Below are positions 11,119 to 18,359 of a stretch of 35,095 nt of DNA, piece by piece (positions within the stretch are counted from its first letter, which is position 1; each line of letters opens with the position of its first letter). The notes beneath the pieces were generated by a model, which worked only from the letters and a program-made list of their open reading frames with translations, was not told the origin of the DNA and did not search any database. The position numbers were made by a program, and so were the translations under genes. Source of the stretch: an uncultured Eubacteriales bacterium (lineage in GTDB: Bacteria > Bacillota > Clostridia > Oscillospirales > Acutalibacteraceae); NCBI GenBank assembly GCA_900317085.1, contig ONFJ01000028.1, positions 1-35,095 of the forward strand, written 5' to 3'.

Positions 11119-11277
11119 ATGAAGTACGTATGCGATGTTTGTGGTTACATCTACGATCCCGAAGTCGGCGATCCCGATAACGGCATCGAGGCCGGCACTG
11201 CGTTCGAAGCACTTCCCGAAGACTGGGTCTGCCCGCTTTGCGGCGTTGGCAAGGACGACTTCTCTCCGGAAGCGTAA
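11119..11277 (+). CDS. Rubredoxin
   Basis: Rubredoxin is a small one-iron electron carrier used by anaerobes, often in oxygen and peroxide detoxification. The 52-residue product has both knuckles, [10 protein letters not shown] and [11 protein letters not shown], with all four iron-ligand cysteines. Length is normal. AAGAAAGG precedes the ATG at 11119. It probably shares a transcript with the upstream 108-residue gene and ends at a strong terminator. Confidence 0.97.
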   Translation: MKYVCDVCGYIYDPEVGDPDNGIEAGTAFEALPEDWVCPLCGVGKDDFSPEA

Positions 11278-11305
11278 CGACTGCTTTACCACAAAAGTGA
11301 ATGAG

Positions 11306-11342
11306 ACCGGAAGGGCCCCGCGGCGCTTCCGGTTTTGTTTTT
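11306..11342 (+). terminator. Terminator of rubredoxin
   Basis: ACCGGAAG pairs with CTTCCGGT, followed by TTTGTTTTT. The same stem sequence recurs at 13891-13918. Confidence 0.88.
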
Positions 11343-11380
11343 CGGTGGCGATGTGCCCTTTGTTATTTTTAAGGGAGACA

Positions 11381-11409
11381 TTGTAGAGTATTTGGAAACA
11401 TGATAAAAT
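11381..11409 (+). promoter_or_regulatory. Promoter of the repeat-rich protein gene
   Basis: TTGTAG (11381-11386), 17 bp, then TAAAAT (11404-11409) with a TG one base before it (extended -10). Confidence 0.7.
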
Positions 11410-11423
11410 GTAGGGCAGTATCC

Positions 11424-11441
11424 CGACGGGAAAGCCCGTCG
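11424..11441 (+). promoter_or_regulatory. Leader hairpin just upstream of the ribosome site
   Basis: CGACGGG and CCCGTCG form a 7-bp stem with an AAAG loop, ending 4 nt before AAGGGG, the ribosome site of the 795-residue gene. It may stabilise the mRNA or tune translation. Confidence 0.55.
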
Positions 11442-11460
11442 TATTAAGGGGCGATTCACC

Positions 11461-13848
11461 ATGAGTAAAAGTGGATTTTTAAAGTTCGGTGCCGTCGTCG
11501 GCGCCATTGCCGCCACGGTGGCGGGAACGGCCGCCATCGCGAACCGGTCCGCCGAACAGAATGAAGAGGCCATGTTCGCCGGAGACCATCCGGAGAACAC
11601 CGGATTCAGCCTCGGCAACCTTCCGGGACTCGACCTCCCGACCGCGACGCCGGACAAGGCGACCTCAGAGGAGGACAACATCGCGGACCTCGTCGCGAAA
11701 GCGCTGAGCGAGATCAACGAGGGGACCGAGGAGCAGAAGGCCGCCGCGCTGGAAGAGGCGAAGGCGAAAGCGGAGCTGATGGCCGCTGAAGAGCGGATCG
11801 CCGCGGCGGAACGTGCCGCTGCTGAAGCCCGCAAGGCCGCTGAGAAGGCCGAGCAGGAACTGAAGCGGATGGAGGCCGAGAAGGCCGCCGAAGCCGCGCG
11901 CAAAGCGGAAGAAGAGGAGGCCCGCAAGGCCGCCCGCGCCGCGGTCGCCGCACGACAGGAGCGCATCAGCCGGCTCGCCCGGGAAGATGAGCAGCTGGCC
12001 CGAGACCTCGAGACCGGCAACACCTCCGAACCCGACTTCGTCGTGGCGGAGAACAATGCGTCCGACCGCATCTACCGCCGGCCCCTGTCCCGCACGCCCC
12101 TGACCGACGAACTCCGCGTCGACGAGCTCATGAGCGCCGAACACGAGGCGAAGAAAGTCGACGCCACCGTCATCAAACCCTCCATGTCCCGCAAGACCCC
12201 GGAGGTCGCGCCGCTGCCCCTCGCCACCGAGACCCCGGAAGTCGAGAAGCTCAGCTACTTCGAGCGCCGGCGCAAAGCTAAGGAAGAAAAAGCCGCAGAA
12301 AAGATCCGCCTGGCCGAAGAAAAAACCAAACAGGCAGAGGAAGAAGCGCGGCTTGCAGAAGAGGCTCGCCTGAAAGCGGAAGCCGAAGCGAAAGCAGAGG
12401 CAGAAGCGAAGGCCAAGGCTGAAGCCGAAGCACGGGCGAAAGCCGAAGAAGAAGCCCGCCTGAAAGCGGAAGCCGAAGCAAGAGCCAAAGCCGAGGAAGA
12501 AGCCAGACTCGCTGAAGAGGCAAGACTGAAAGCCGAAGCGGAAGCAAAGGCCAAAGAAGAAGAGGAAGCTCGCCTCGCTGAAGAAGCAAGACTCAAAGCT
12601 GAAGCTGAGGCAAAAGCTAAAGCAGAAGAAGAAGCAAGACTTGCTGAAGAAGCCCGCCTGAAAGCGGAAGCCGAAGCAAGAGCCAAAGCCGAGGAAGAAG
12701 CAAGACTTGCTGAAGAAGCAAGACTCAAAGCTGAAGCTGAGGCAAAAGCTAAAGCAGAAGAGGAAGCTCGTCTTGCGGAAGAGGCCCGCCTGAAGGCAGA
12801 AGCCGAAGCAAAGGCCAAAGCGGAGGAAGAAGCCAGACTTGCTGAAGAAGCCCGCCTGAAAGCGGAGGCCGAAGCGAAAGCCAAGGCTGAAGAGGAAGCC
12901 AGACTTGCTGAAGAGGCTCGCCTGAAGGCTGAAGCTGAGGCAAAAGCCAAGGCCGAAGAAGAGGCTCGCCTGAAAGCGGAGGCCGAAGCGAAAGCCAAGG
13001 CTGAGGAAGAAGCTCGCCTGAAGGCTGAAGCTGAGGCAAAGGCCAAAGCAGAAGAGGAAGCTCGCCTCGCTGAAGAGGCTCGCCTGAAAGCCGAAGCCGA
13101 GGCGAAAGCCAAAGCAGAAGAGGAAGCTCGCCTCGCAGAAGAGGCCCGCCTGAAGGCAGAAGCTGAGGCAAAAGCCAAAGCAGAAGAGGAAGCTCGCCTC
13201 GCAGAAGAGGCCCGCCTGAAGGCAGAAGCTGAGGCAAAAGCCAAGGCCGAAGAAGAGGCTCGCCTGAAAGCGGAGGCCGAAGCGAAAGCCAAGGCTGAGG
13301 AAGAAGCGCGGCTCGCCGAAGAGGCCCGACTTGCCGAGGAAGCCCGACTGAAGGCTGAAGCTGAGGCAAAGGCCAAAGCGGAAGAAGAGGCTCGTCTCAA
13401 AGCCGAGGCTGAGAAAGCTGCGAAGCTTGCGGCTGAGGCGAAATTGATGGAAGAAGCACACGAGTTCTACGGCGAAGTGGAACCCGATGAATATATTGAT
13501 GCCGAGAGGATTGAAATCTATATGGACCCGAATGTAAACACGATCACCGTTGGCGGCGCCGTCGTTTCGGACGACCCTGTGAATGAACACATTGTTGCGG
13601 TAGCCGAGGCTGCCGGTGTCAAGGTCGAGAACCTTGTCTCCCTGGTTGCCGATGGCAACGCTCCCCTGGTCTTCGAATTCGCAAACCCCAGTGAGCGCAA
13701 CGAAGTCACCCTGCAGAACGTTTACTTCATCAACGGCGAAGGCAAAGTCACCATGCCGAGCCGCAAGGACAACGACAACATCCTGGCCTTCGGCAAAGCG
13801 TTCATCACCGACGTCTACGGCTTCAAAGCGTTCCTGGACCGTAAATAA
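11461..13848 (+). CDS. Membrane-anchored protein with long charged helical repeats
   Basis: The 795-residue product has one N-terminal hydrophobic segment (about residues 8-28, [18 protein letters not shown]). A helical Ala/Glu/Arg region follows to about residue 180 and a linker to 260. Residues 290-660 are almost pure repeats. The 22-residue unit is [20 protein letters not shown] plus AK; a 16-residue form lacks one AEEARL block. The final 130 residues (from [12 protein letters not shown]) form a distinct domain with no cysteines that I do not recognise. The repeat resembles the helical arm of TolA, but this is probably convergent; a long single helix or coiled coil spanning the envelope is the best guess. 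The start is ATG with AAGGGG upstream. No partner genes are adjacent. Confidence 0.85.
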   Translation: MSKSGFLKFGAVVGAIAATVAGTAAIANRSAEQNEEAMFAGDHPENTGFSLGNLPGLDLPTATPDKATSEEDNIADLVAKALSEINEGTEEQKAAALEEAKAKAELMAAEERIAAAERAAAEARKAAEKAEQELKRMEAEKAAEAARKAEEEEARKAARAAVAARQERISRLAREDEQLARDLETGNTSEPDFVVAENNASDRIYRRPLSRTPLTDELRVDELMSAEHEAKKVDATVIKPSMSRKTPEVAPLPLATETPEVEKLSYFERRRKAKEEKAAEKIRLAEEKTKQAEEEARLAEEARLKAEAEAKAEAEAKAKAEAEARAKAEEEARLKAEAEARAKAEEEARLAEEARLKAEAEAKAKEEEEARLAEEARLKAEAEAKAKAEEEARLAEEARLKAEAEARAKAEEEARLAEEARLKAEAEAKAKAEEEARLAEEARLKAEAEAKAKAEEEARLAEEARLKAEAEAKAKAEEEARLAEEARLKAEAEAKAKAEEEARLKAEAEAKAKAEEEARLKAEAEAKAKAEEEARLAEEARLKAEAEAKAKAEEEARLAEEARLKAEAEAKAKAEEEARLAEEARLKAEAEAKAKAEEEARLKAEAEAKAKAEEEARLAEEARLAEEARLKAEAEAKAKAEEEARLKAEAEKAAKLAAEAKLMEEAHEFYGEVEPDEYIDAERIEIYMDPNVNTITVGGAVVSDDPVNEHIVAVAEAAGVKVENLVSLVADGNAPLVFEFANPSERNEVTLQNVYFINGEGKVTMPSRKDNDNILAFGKAFITDVYGFKAFLDRK
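12350..13420 (+). repeat. 66/48-bp coding repeat array
   Basis: About 17 units of 66 bp (22 residues) or 48 bp (16 residues), plus one 84-bp unit with an extra AEEARL, are strung head to tail. Protein copies are nearly identical while codons vary (for example GCA/GCC/GCT and AAA/AAG), showing that the protein repeat is under selection. Confidence 0.9.
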
Positions 13849-13888
13849 GCGGAAGAGGTTCATCGCCAAAAGACTGCGACAAAACAGA

Positions 13889-13926
13889 AAACCGGAAGAC
13901 TCTCTCGAGCCTTCCGGTTCTTTTTG
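13889..13926. terminator. Bidirectional terminator between convergent genes
   Basis: AACCGGAAG pairs with CTTCCGGTT and is followed by CTTTTTG on the + strand. The complementary A-run lets it also serve the minus-strand amidase gene ending at 13931. Confidence 0.85.
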
Positions 13927-13930
13927 TTTC

Positions 13931-15100
13931 TCAGCACACCTTGATGATGCGGAACTTGTCGTACGCATTGAAGTAATGCTTCATGTCGCGGTCCTTGCGG
14001 TCGTTCGTGTGCGCCGTGTAGCACCACTTGTCGCTCTTCTTCGTCACAATGGACGAGTGCTCATACCGCCCGACGAGCTTGCCGCCCTGGATGACGTACC
14101 CTTCCTTCAGGTTGTTCCGCACCTCGTTGTCGTTCGTGGAAGTCACGGTCTCGTAGTGAGGTGCGAGGTACGTGTAGAGGTCCTCGACCCGCACCCAGGA
14201 AGTGGAGACCGCCACGGCCCGTTCGTAAGGCGTGTCCGCGGTCGCGGAGGGCGAATTGTAGTAGTACCACTCCTCCGTCGTCTCGGTCGTCCCCGGGTTC
14301 GTGCCCCGGATGGAGGACGGACTCATGGAAAGCCCGCCGGCATACAACGCCTGGGACACAAAGTTCGTGCAATCGGATCCGGAGTCGGGCACACGATACT
14401 CAGAGTTATATTTTTTCGCGTACTTGTGCGCATAGTCCACGATGGCTTTCTGGTCCAGCATCGGGAAAAGCGGGTCGTTCTCAAACTCAAAACCCAGCTG
14501 CCGCAACACGTCGAGCGCATACCGCAGGAGTTCCGGCACAATGGTGTCCACGAAGTCCTGCAGCGCACTCCACGAAAGCAGCTGCGAGAGGTCCAGCCCC
14601 TCGATGGCCTTCACCGACGTGAACTGCGAATACCGAAGCACCGACGAGTCCTCCGTCGCCTCGACGAGCCACTTGCAGATGTCCTTGTACAGCGCTCTTG
14701 CCTCCGGGTTTTCCGAAGCCTTCAGCTCCTTCACCGTGCTCTGTGGCGATACACCCATCCCCTTCAGCACCTTCGTCATACGGCTGACCTCGGCCCGGAC
14801 CCAGGTCCGCTGCCGGGCCGCGACTGTGTCCAGAAAGTCCCTGTACACTTTCTGCTGTTTCAACGCGTCGACGGCGGAGCGGTTCATCGCCAATGCGTCT
14901 CCGATGAGCTGCTCCGTGGACTTCTCCTGCGCGGTCAGCTTTTCGGCCGTGGCTGCTCTTCCCTGCGGCGCCGATCTTGCGGGAGCCGAACTCCCCGGCA
15001 CTGCCGCCAAAGCCGCCACGGCACTGGTGCAAACCATGACCAGCACCAGCAGCACGCTGACCGCCGCTCTGACCCATGTCCTTCTCTTTCTCTGCTTCAA
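13931..15100 (-). CDS. Secreted protein with Amidase_6-type domain
   Basis: The 389-residue product has a signal peptide (MKQRKRRTWVRAAVSVLLVL, then a hydrophobic run to about residue 32, cleavage near ALA-AVP). A helical middle region runs from 45 to 220. The C-terminal domain has the Amidase_6 pattern: AIVDYAHKYAKKYN, SDCTNFVSQALYAGG with the likely catalytic Cys near 245, then EHSSIVT and YTAHTNDRKD with candidate His/Asp. Such domains are predicted cell-wall amidases or peptidases; the substrate is not known. The start is TTG at 15100, chosen because AGGAGG precedes it by 7 nt. It stands alone between a terminator and non-coding locus 1. Confidence 0.88.
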   Translation of the reverse strand: MKQRKRRTWVRAAVSVLLVLVMVCTSAVAALAAVPGSSAPARSAPQGRAATAEKLTAQEKSTEQLIGDALAMNRSAVDALKQQKVYRDFLDTVAARQRTWVRAEVSRMTKVLKGMGVSPQSTVKELKASENPEARALYKDICKWLVEATEDSSVLRYSQFTSVKAIEGLDLSQLLSWSALQDFVDTIVPELLRYALDVLRQLGFEFENDPLFPMLDQKAIVDYAHKYAKKYNSEYRVPDSGSDCTNFVSQALYAGGLSMSPSSIRGTNPGTTETTEEWYYYNSPSATADTPYERAVAVSTSWVRVEDLYTYLAPHYETVTSTNDNEVRNNLKEGYVIQGGKLVGRYEHSSIVTKKSDKWCYTAHTNDRKDRDMKHYFNAYDKFRIIKVC

Positions 15101-15129
15101 ACCGATCCCTCCTGAAGATTTCTGCCTTC

Positions 15130-15138
15130 AGTATAACA
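15130..15138 (-). promoter_or_regulatory. Extended -10 promoter of the amidase gene
   Basis: On the minus strand TGTTATACT gives TG-n-TATACT; the -35 is not recognisable. The same nine bases occur at the dacA promoter. Confidence 0.6.
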
Positions 15139-15211
15139 GAAACCTCCTCCCACGCCATAGACAAAAGATACCTGACGACCAAAGCCCCTCCAGAAACTGA
15201 AATCTATTGAC

Positions 15212-15283
15212 GCCCTGCTGTGCGGCACATGCTTTTACAATCTGACTATCTGCACGTTTCCTTTTTGGCCGCAACAGCAGGGC
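15212..15283. repeat. Long inverted repeat at the edge of array 1
   Basis: GCCCTGCTGTGCGGC (15212-15226) pairs with GCCGCAACAGCAGGGC (15268-15283): 15 bp with one bulged A and a 41-nt loop. There is no U-tract on either side, so it is not a classic terminator. It lies between the amidase promoter and the array of inverted boxes. Confidence 0.75.
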
Positions 15284-15319
15284 TGAGCTTTTCTCCCAGC
15301 TTTATTCTAACCTCAGGAA

Positions 15320-15650
15320 TCAATCTCAACTAATGCTTTGAAGAAATGCGACTTATCTTTTCTTGTGCCAATGCTGTTATTTCTCCCAAAAATAAATCGC
15401 AGACTAAGGTCTTCTGGAATGAGATTTATCTTTTCTTACTCTTGGAACACGTTTCTGGCAAAGAAGTAAATCGTAAAGCTCTGATTCAAGAAATGAGATT
15501 TGCTGTTTGAGGCACCCTTATCCCTATCCTTCAATAATTGCAAATCGCACGCATCGATTACAGATAATGCGATTTACTTTTTTTGGAAACAAGGCCATCA
15601 CAAGGCAAATAGCGTAAATCGCGTTTGAGGTAATGGAGGGCTGAGATTTA
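15320..15650. repeat. Array 1: five inverted-box pairs with constant spacing
   Basis: Left boxes (consensus TAAATCGC) begin at 15320, 15393, 15467, 15541 and 15615. Right boxes (consensus GCGATTTA or GAGATTTA) end at 15355, 15428, 15502, 15576 and 15650. Each pair spans exactly 36 bp with a 20-bp interior. Interiors and the 37-38 bp inter-pair spacers are mostly unrelated in sequence. The period is 73, 74, 74, 74 bp. The first pair is degenerate. Each pair could form an RNA hairpin. The region is AT-rich and has no plausible gene. Confidence 0.8.
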
Positions 15651-15679
15651 TAAATGCTCACTCACACGGCTCTCGGCAG

Positions 15680-15698
15680 CTCGATTTCCCCAATCGAG
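15680..15698 (+). other. Small hairpin between array 1 and the structured RNA element
   Basis: CTCGATT and AATCGAG form a 7-bp stem around TCCCC. Confidence 0.5.
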
Positions 15699-15705
15699 AG
15701 TGGAC

Positions 15706-15929
15706 CTGCAGGCCGAAGGGCCGCAGTGCCCCTTTGGCCTGTTGTCTGCCCCGTGCCGCAGGGCGGAGGGGCTGTCATAGGGCTTGCCACACGGGATGTG
15801 GCGCTCGGGAGCGCCCTTGACAGCGCCGAAGGACTGTGGCACCCGAGCCCGGAGCGGAGTGGAGGGCGACAATACGCACGGCAGCTTACCAGGCCGCTCC
15901 GACGGCCGGCTGCCAGGGCGGATGTTTCC
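15706..15929 (+). ncRNA. Structured RNA element, copy 1 (unknown family)
   Basis: This 224-nt GC-rich stretch matches 32334-32645 over most of its length. Helices: 15711-15720 with 15730-15739; 15741-15751 with 15864-15873 (long-range closing helix); 15753-15761 with 15834-15842; 15771-15777 with 15818-15824; 15779-15783 with 15813-15817; 15786-15791 with 15797-15802; 15803-15805 with 15810-15812; 15880-15885 with 15909-15914 and inner 15892-15896 with 15903-15907. Compared with copy 2, several pairs change on both sides (for example GCCACA/TGTGGC against GCCGCA/TGCGGC, and GCT/AGC against GCA/TGC). Wobble pairs are G-U only on the + strand. It resembles no RNA class I know. A mobile DNA element with strong palindromes is the main alternative. 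Confidence 0.7.
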
Positions 15930-15956
15930 TTGGAAGGTTAAGATTGAAGCATAAGA

Positions 15957-15986
15957 AAAGACCTGCAGAGACATCTGCAGGTCTTT
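15957..15986 (-). terminator. Terminator of the D-Ala-D-Ala carboxypeptidase gene
   Basis: AAAGACCTGCAGA pairs with TCTGCAGGTCTTT across four bases. The U-tract (TTTTCTT) is on the minus strand, matching the gene ending at 16054. Confidence 0.8.
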
Positions 15987-16053
15987 GGGGTTGTGTTATT
16001 CAGCGCTCAGTGCGTTTAGGCTTTGCAGGCTCAGCGCGCAGTGCCGGGTGCGC

Positions 16054-17532
16054 TTAGCGGCGCTTGCGCCAGTAGCTGCGGGAGCGGTGGCGGCGGCGGG
16101 ACTCACGCTTCATCTGGTAGGAGGACTTCCTGCCGCGGACGAGTTCGGTGTTGACGCCGCGGAGGGACCCGCCGGAGCCGTCCACGTCGTGGCGGATGCG
16201 GATCATGTTGAGGTTCGAGTCCTTCTGCTGTTTCTGCTTCACGCGCCGCCAGATGAGCAGAGCGATGAGCAGGAGCACGAGGGCCAGCGCCGCGATGCGG
16301 ACGCTCCAGTAGCCGAAGCCCTTCTTCACGTAGTACCAGATGGTGGCGGGCCAGCTGCGCTTGACCTCTTCGGACGCGGCGAGGTCGACGGTGGTCAGCT
16401 CTTCGCCGGCGTAGAGGACTTTCGCCTTGCCGATTTTGTCACCGGGTTTGATAGGCGCGAGGATCTCCTTCGGCAGAGACTCGGGGATGAGTTCGATGGA
16501 GATGCCCGACGAGTCGATGCTCGAGGGGATGAGCGCCTGGACTTCCTGCGCCGGGACCAGCGTGACCTTGTCCTTCTTGCGGCCGAGATCCACGTTCACC
16601 TGGGTGACCTTGTCCTTCGGGGTGGCGATGGGCGTCAGTTTGATGTTGTCGAACACCCATTTGTATGCGCGGATGGTCTCGTTGAACGCCGTGTTGCCGC
16701 CGGAGTACGTCCGGTTCTTCCAGCCTTCGGCGCCCTGGATAATGATGGTCAGGTACGTGTACCCGTTCTGGGACGCGTAGGAGGCGAGGCAGTAGCCCGC
16801 TTCCGCGGTCGTGCCGGTCTTGATGCCCTTGCAGGGCGTGTAGGAGTAATAAGAACCCGGGACCAGCAGCGAGTTCGTGTTGTTGTACTTGGTCGCGTCG
16901 CGCTTGTTGGTCGCCTCCATCTCGTAGACGGGCGTGCCGACGATCTTCGTGAACTCGTCGTTCTGCAGCGCGTGGCGGATGATGAGCGCGAGGTCCCTTG
17001 CGGTGGTGTAGTGGCCTTCCGCGTCGAGACCGTGGGGGTTCAGGTAGTGGGTGTCCTTGCAACCGAGCTTCGCGGCATACGCGTTCATCTCTTCCACGAA
17101 GGCGGCGGTGGTGCCGCTGAACTCGTGGGCCAGGATGATAGCCGCTTCGTTCGCGCTGTGGACCATGAGCAGGTACAGGAGCTGTTCGACCGTGAGCTGT
17201 TCCCCGTCGACCAGGCCGGCCGTGGAGCTGTTGGTGCCCGCGAGTTCGTCGAGCTCATCCTGTGTGACGGTGCAAACCCGCTGCAGGTCGTCCGCCTTTT
17301 CGAGGACCACCATGGCGGTCGTGATCTTGGTCAGAGACGCCATCGGCGTCTTCTTGTCGGCGTTCTTGTTGAAGATGACCGTTCCCTGGTCAAGACTCTC
17401 CATGTACACGATGTCGGACTCGAATTCGACTTCCGCATTGTAGGCCGCGTGTGCCGGCAGGACAGGTGTGAGAGTCACAAGAAGCGCCAAAAGTAACGGG
17501 AGGATATACAGTTTTTTTAACGCTTTTCCCAT
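16054..17532 (-). CDS. D-alanyl-D-alanine carboxypeptidase (peptidase S11)
   Basis: This enzyme trims the terminal D-Ala from peptidoglycan stem peptides outside the membrane. The 492-residue product has a signal peptide (cleavage near AHA-AYN, residue 30) and the three serine penicillin-binding motifs: SLTK (66-69), SAN (126-128) and KTG (238-240). A PBP5-type C-terminal domain follows (about 290-390). Near residue 410-435 there is a C-terminal membrane helix instead of the usual amphipathic anchor, followed by a long, very basic tail ending RSYWRKRR. That tail is unusual and may bind nucleic acid, lipid head groups or the ribosome. The ATG at 17532 has GAGGG 8 nt upstream; a TTG at 17538 is too close to it. 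Confidence 0.95.
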   Translation of the reverse strand: MGKALKKLYILPLLLALLVTLTPVLPAHAAYNAEVEFESDIVYMESLDQGTVIFNKNADKKTPMASLTKITTAMVVLEKADDLQRVCTVTQDELDELAGTNSSTAGLVDGEQLTVEQLLYLLMVHSANEAAIILAHEFSGTTAAFVEEMNAYAAKLGCKDTHYLNPHGLDAEGHYTTARDLALIIRHALQNDEFTKIVGTPVYEMEATNKRDATKYNNTNSLLVPGSYYSYTPCKGIKTGTTAEAGYCLASYASQNGYTYLTIIIQGAEGWKNRTYSGGNTAFNETIRAYKWVFDNIKLTPIATPKDKVTQVNVDLGRKKDKVTLVPAQEVQALIPSSIDSSGISIELIPESLPKEILAPIKPGDKIGKAKVLYAGEELTTVDLAASEEVKRSWPATIWYYVKKGFGYWSVRIAALALVLLLIALLIWRRVKQKQQKDSNLNMIRIRHDVDGSGGSLRGVNTELVRGRKSSYQMKRESRRRHRSRSYWRKRR

Positions 17533-17576
17533 AGACAATTCCCTCTGTAATATTGTATTATTACTAAAGCATTATA

Positions 17577-17585
17577 AGTATAACA
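17577..17585 (-). promoter_or_regulatory. Extended -10 promoter of the carboxypeptidase gene
   Basis: TGTTATACT on the minus strand (TG-n-TATACT), identical to that of the amidase gene. Both encode envelope enzymes. Confidence 0.55.
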
Positions 17586-17636
17586 GATTATTCACAAAAA
17601 TAAAGTGCAACAAAACGACTTTTGGAGGGAACACCT

Positions 17637-18326
17637 TTGGTATATGTGACCGGCGATATGCACGGCGATTTTGAACGTTTCAAACTGCCTGCCATGAAGA
17701 AGCTCAAGAAGGGCGACACACTCATCATCTGCGGAGACTTCGGCTTCCTGTGGGACGGCTCCAAGGAGGAGGAGAAGATCCTCGAAAAGCTCAGCGAGAA
17801 GAAATTCAATATCTGCTTCGTCGACGGCACCCATGAAAACTTCGAGATGCTGAACAGCTTCCCCGTCAGCGAATGGAACGGCGGCAAGGTCCACCACATC
17901 ATCGGCAGTGTCTACCACCTCATGCGTGGTCAGATCTTCAACATCGACGGCCTGCGCATCTTCACGATGGGCGGCGGCGAGAGCCCCGACGTGGACATCC
18001 GCATCGCGAACAACACCTGGTACCCGGAGGAGAGCCCCTCTCAGCAGGAACTCATCGAGGGCGCCGAGAACATGGCCACCTACAACAACATCGTGGACAT
18101 CGTCATCACCCATGAGCCGTCCGCGAAAGTGAAGGAATTCCTGCAGATGCAGTTCACGGAGAAGTCCCGTGTCACCCTGCTCAACACCTACTTTGAAGAA
18201 CTGGCCGGCGCCGTCGACTACCGCAAGTGGTACTTCGGCAGCCTGCATATGGACAAGCACATCTCCGCCACCCAGGTCGCGGTCTTCACGAACGTCCTCG
18301 AGGCCTGGACGGGCAAACCCATCTAA
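17637..18326 (+). CDS. Metallophosphoesterase with altered metal-site motifs
   Basis: Calcineurin-like phosphoesterase fold, 229 residues, cytoplasmic. Motifs in order: GDMHGDF (residues 6-12), CGDFGFLW, then DGTHENFE where the family has GNHE, then ITHEP, then FGSLHMD where the family has GHxH. Thus an Asn and a His that normally bind or orient metal are replaced by Thr and Ser. The protein may have lost or changed activity. I chose the TTG at 17637 because GGAGGG ends 7 nt before it. The gene runs toward the DHHW gene 33 nt downstream with no terminator, suggesting one transcript. Confidence 0.88.
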   Translation: MVYVTGDMHGDFERFKLPAMKKLKKGDTLIICGDFGFLWDGSKEEEKILEKLSEKKFNICFVDGTHENFEMLNSFPVSEWNGGKVHHIIGSVYHLMRGQIFNIDGLRIFTMGGGESPDVDIRIANNTWYPEESPSQQELIEGAENMATYNNIVDIVITHEPSAKVKEFLQMQFTEKSRVTLLNTYFEELAGAVDYRKWYFGSLHMDKHISATQVAVFTNVLEAWTGKPI

Positions 18327-18359
18327 TGTGAATCGCCAGAAAGAAGGCTTTTTTCCTAC

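Noticed and set aside
15320..15650. CRISPR array
   Set aside because: The conserved parts are 8-bp boxes, not 23-36 bp repeats, each unit holds two variable stretches, and no cas gene is in the window.
15320..15650. TIGR-type guide array
   Set aside because: TIGR arrays also alternate two short repeats with variable spacers, but as I recall with much shorter spacers and an adjacent Tas protein with a Nop domain; neither is seen here. Kept only as an analogy.
15706..15929. Group I or II intron, RNase P, tmRNA or 6S RNA
   Set aside because: None of the hallmark segments of these RNAs (for example domain V of group II introns) can be found.
15648..15974. Short open frames inside the structured elements (also 32466-32744)
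   Set aside because: No ribosome sites, frames are not shared between the two copies, and changes follow helix pairing rather than codon positions.
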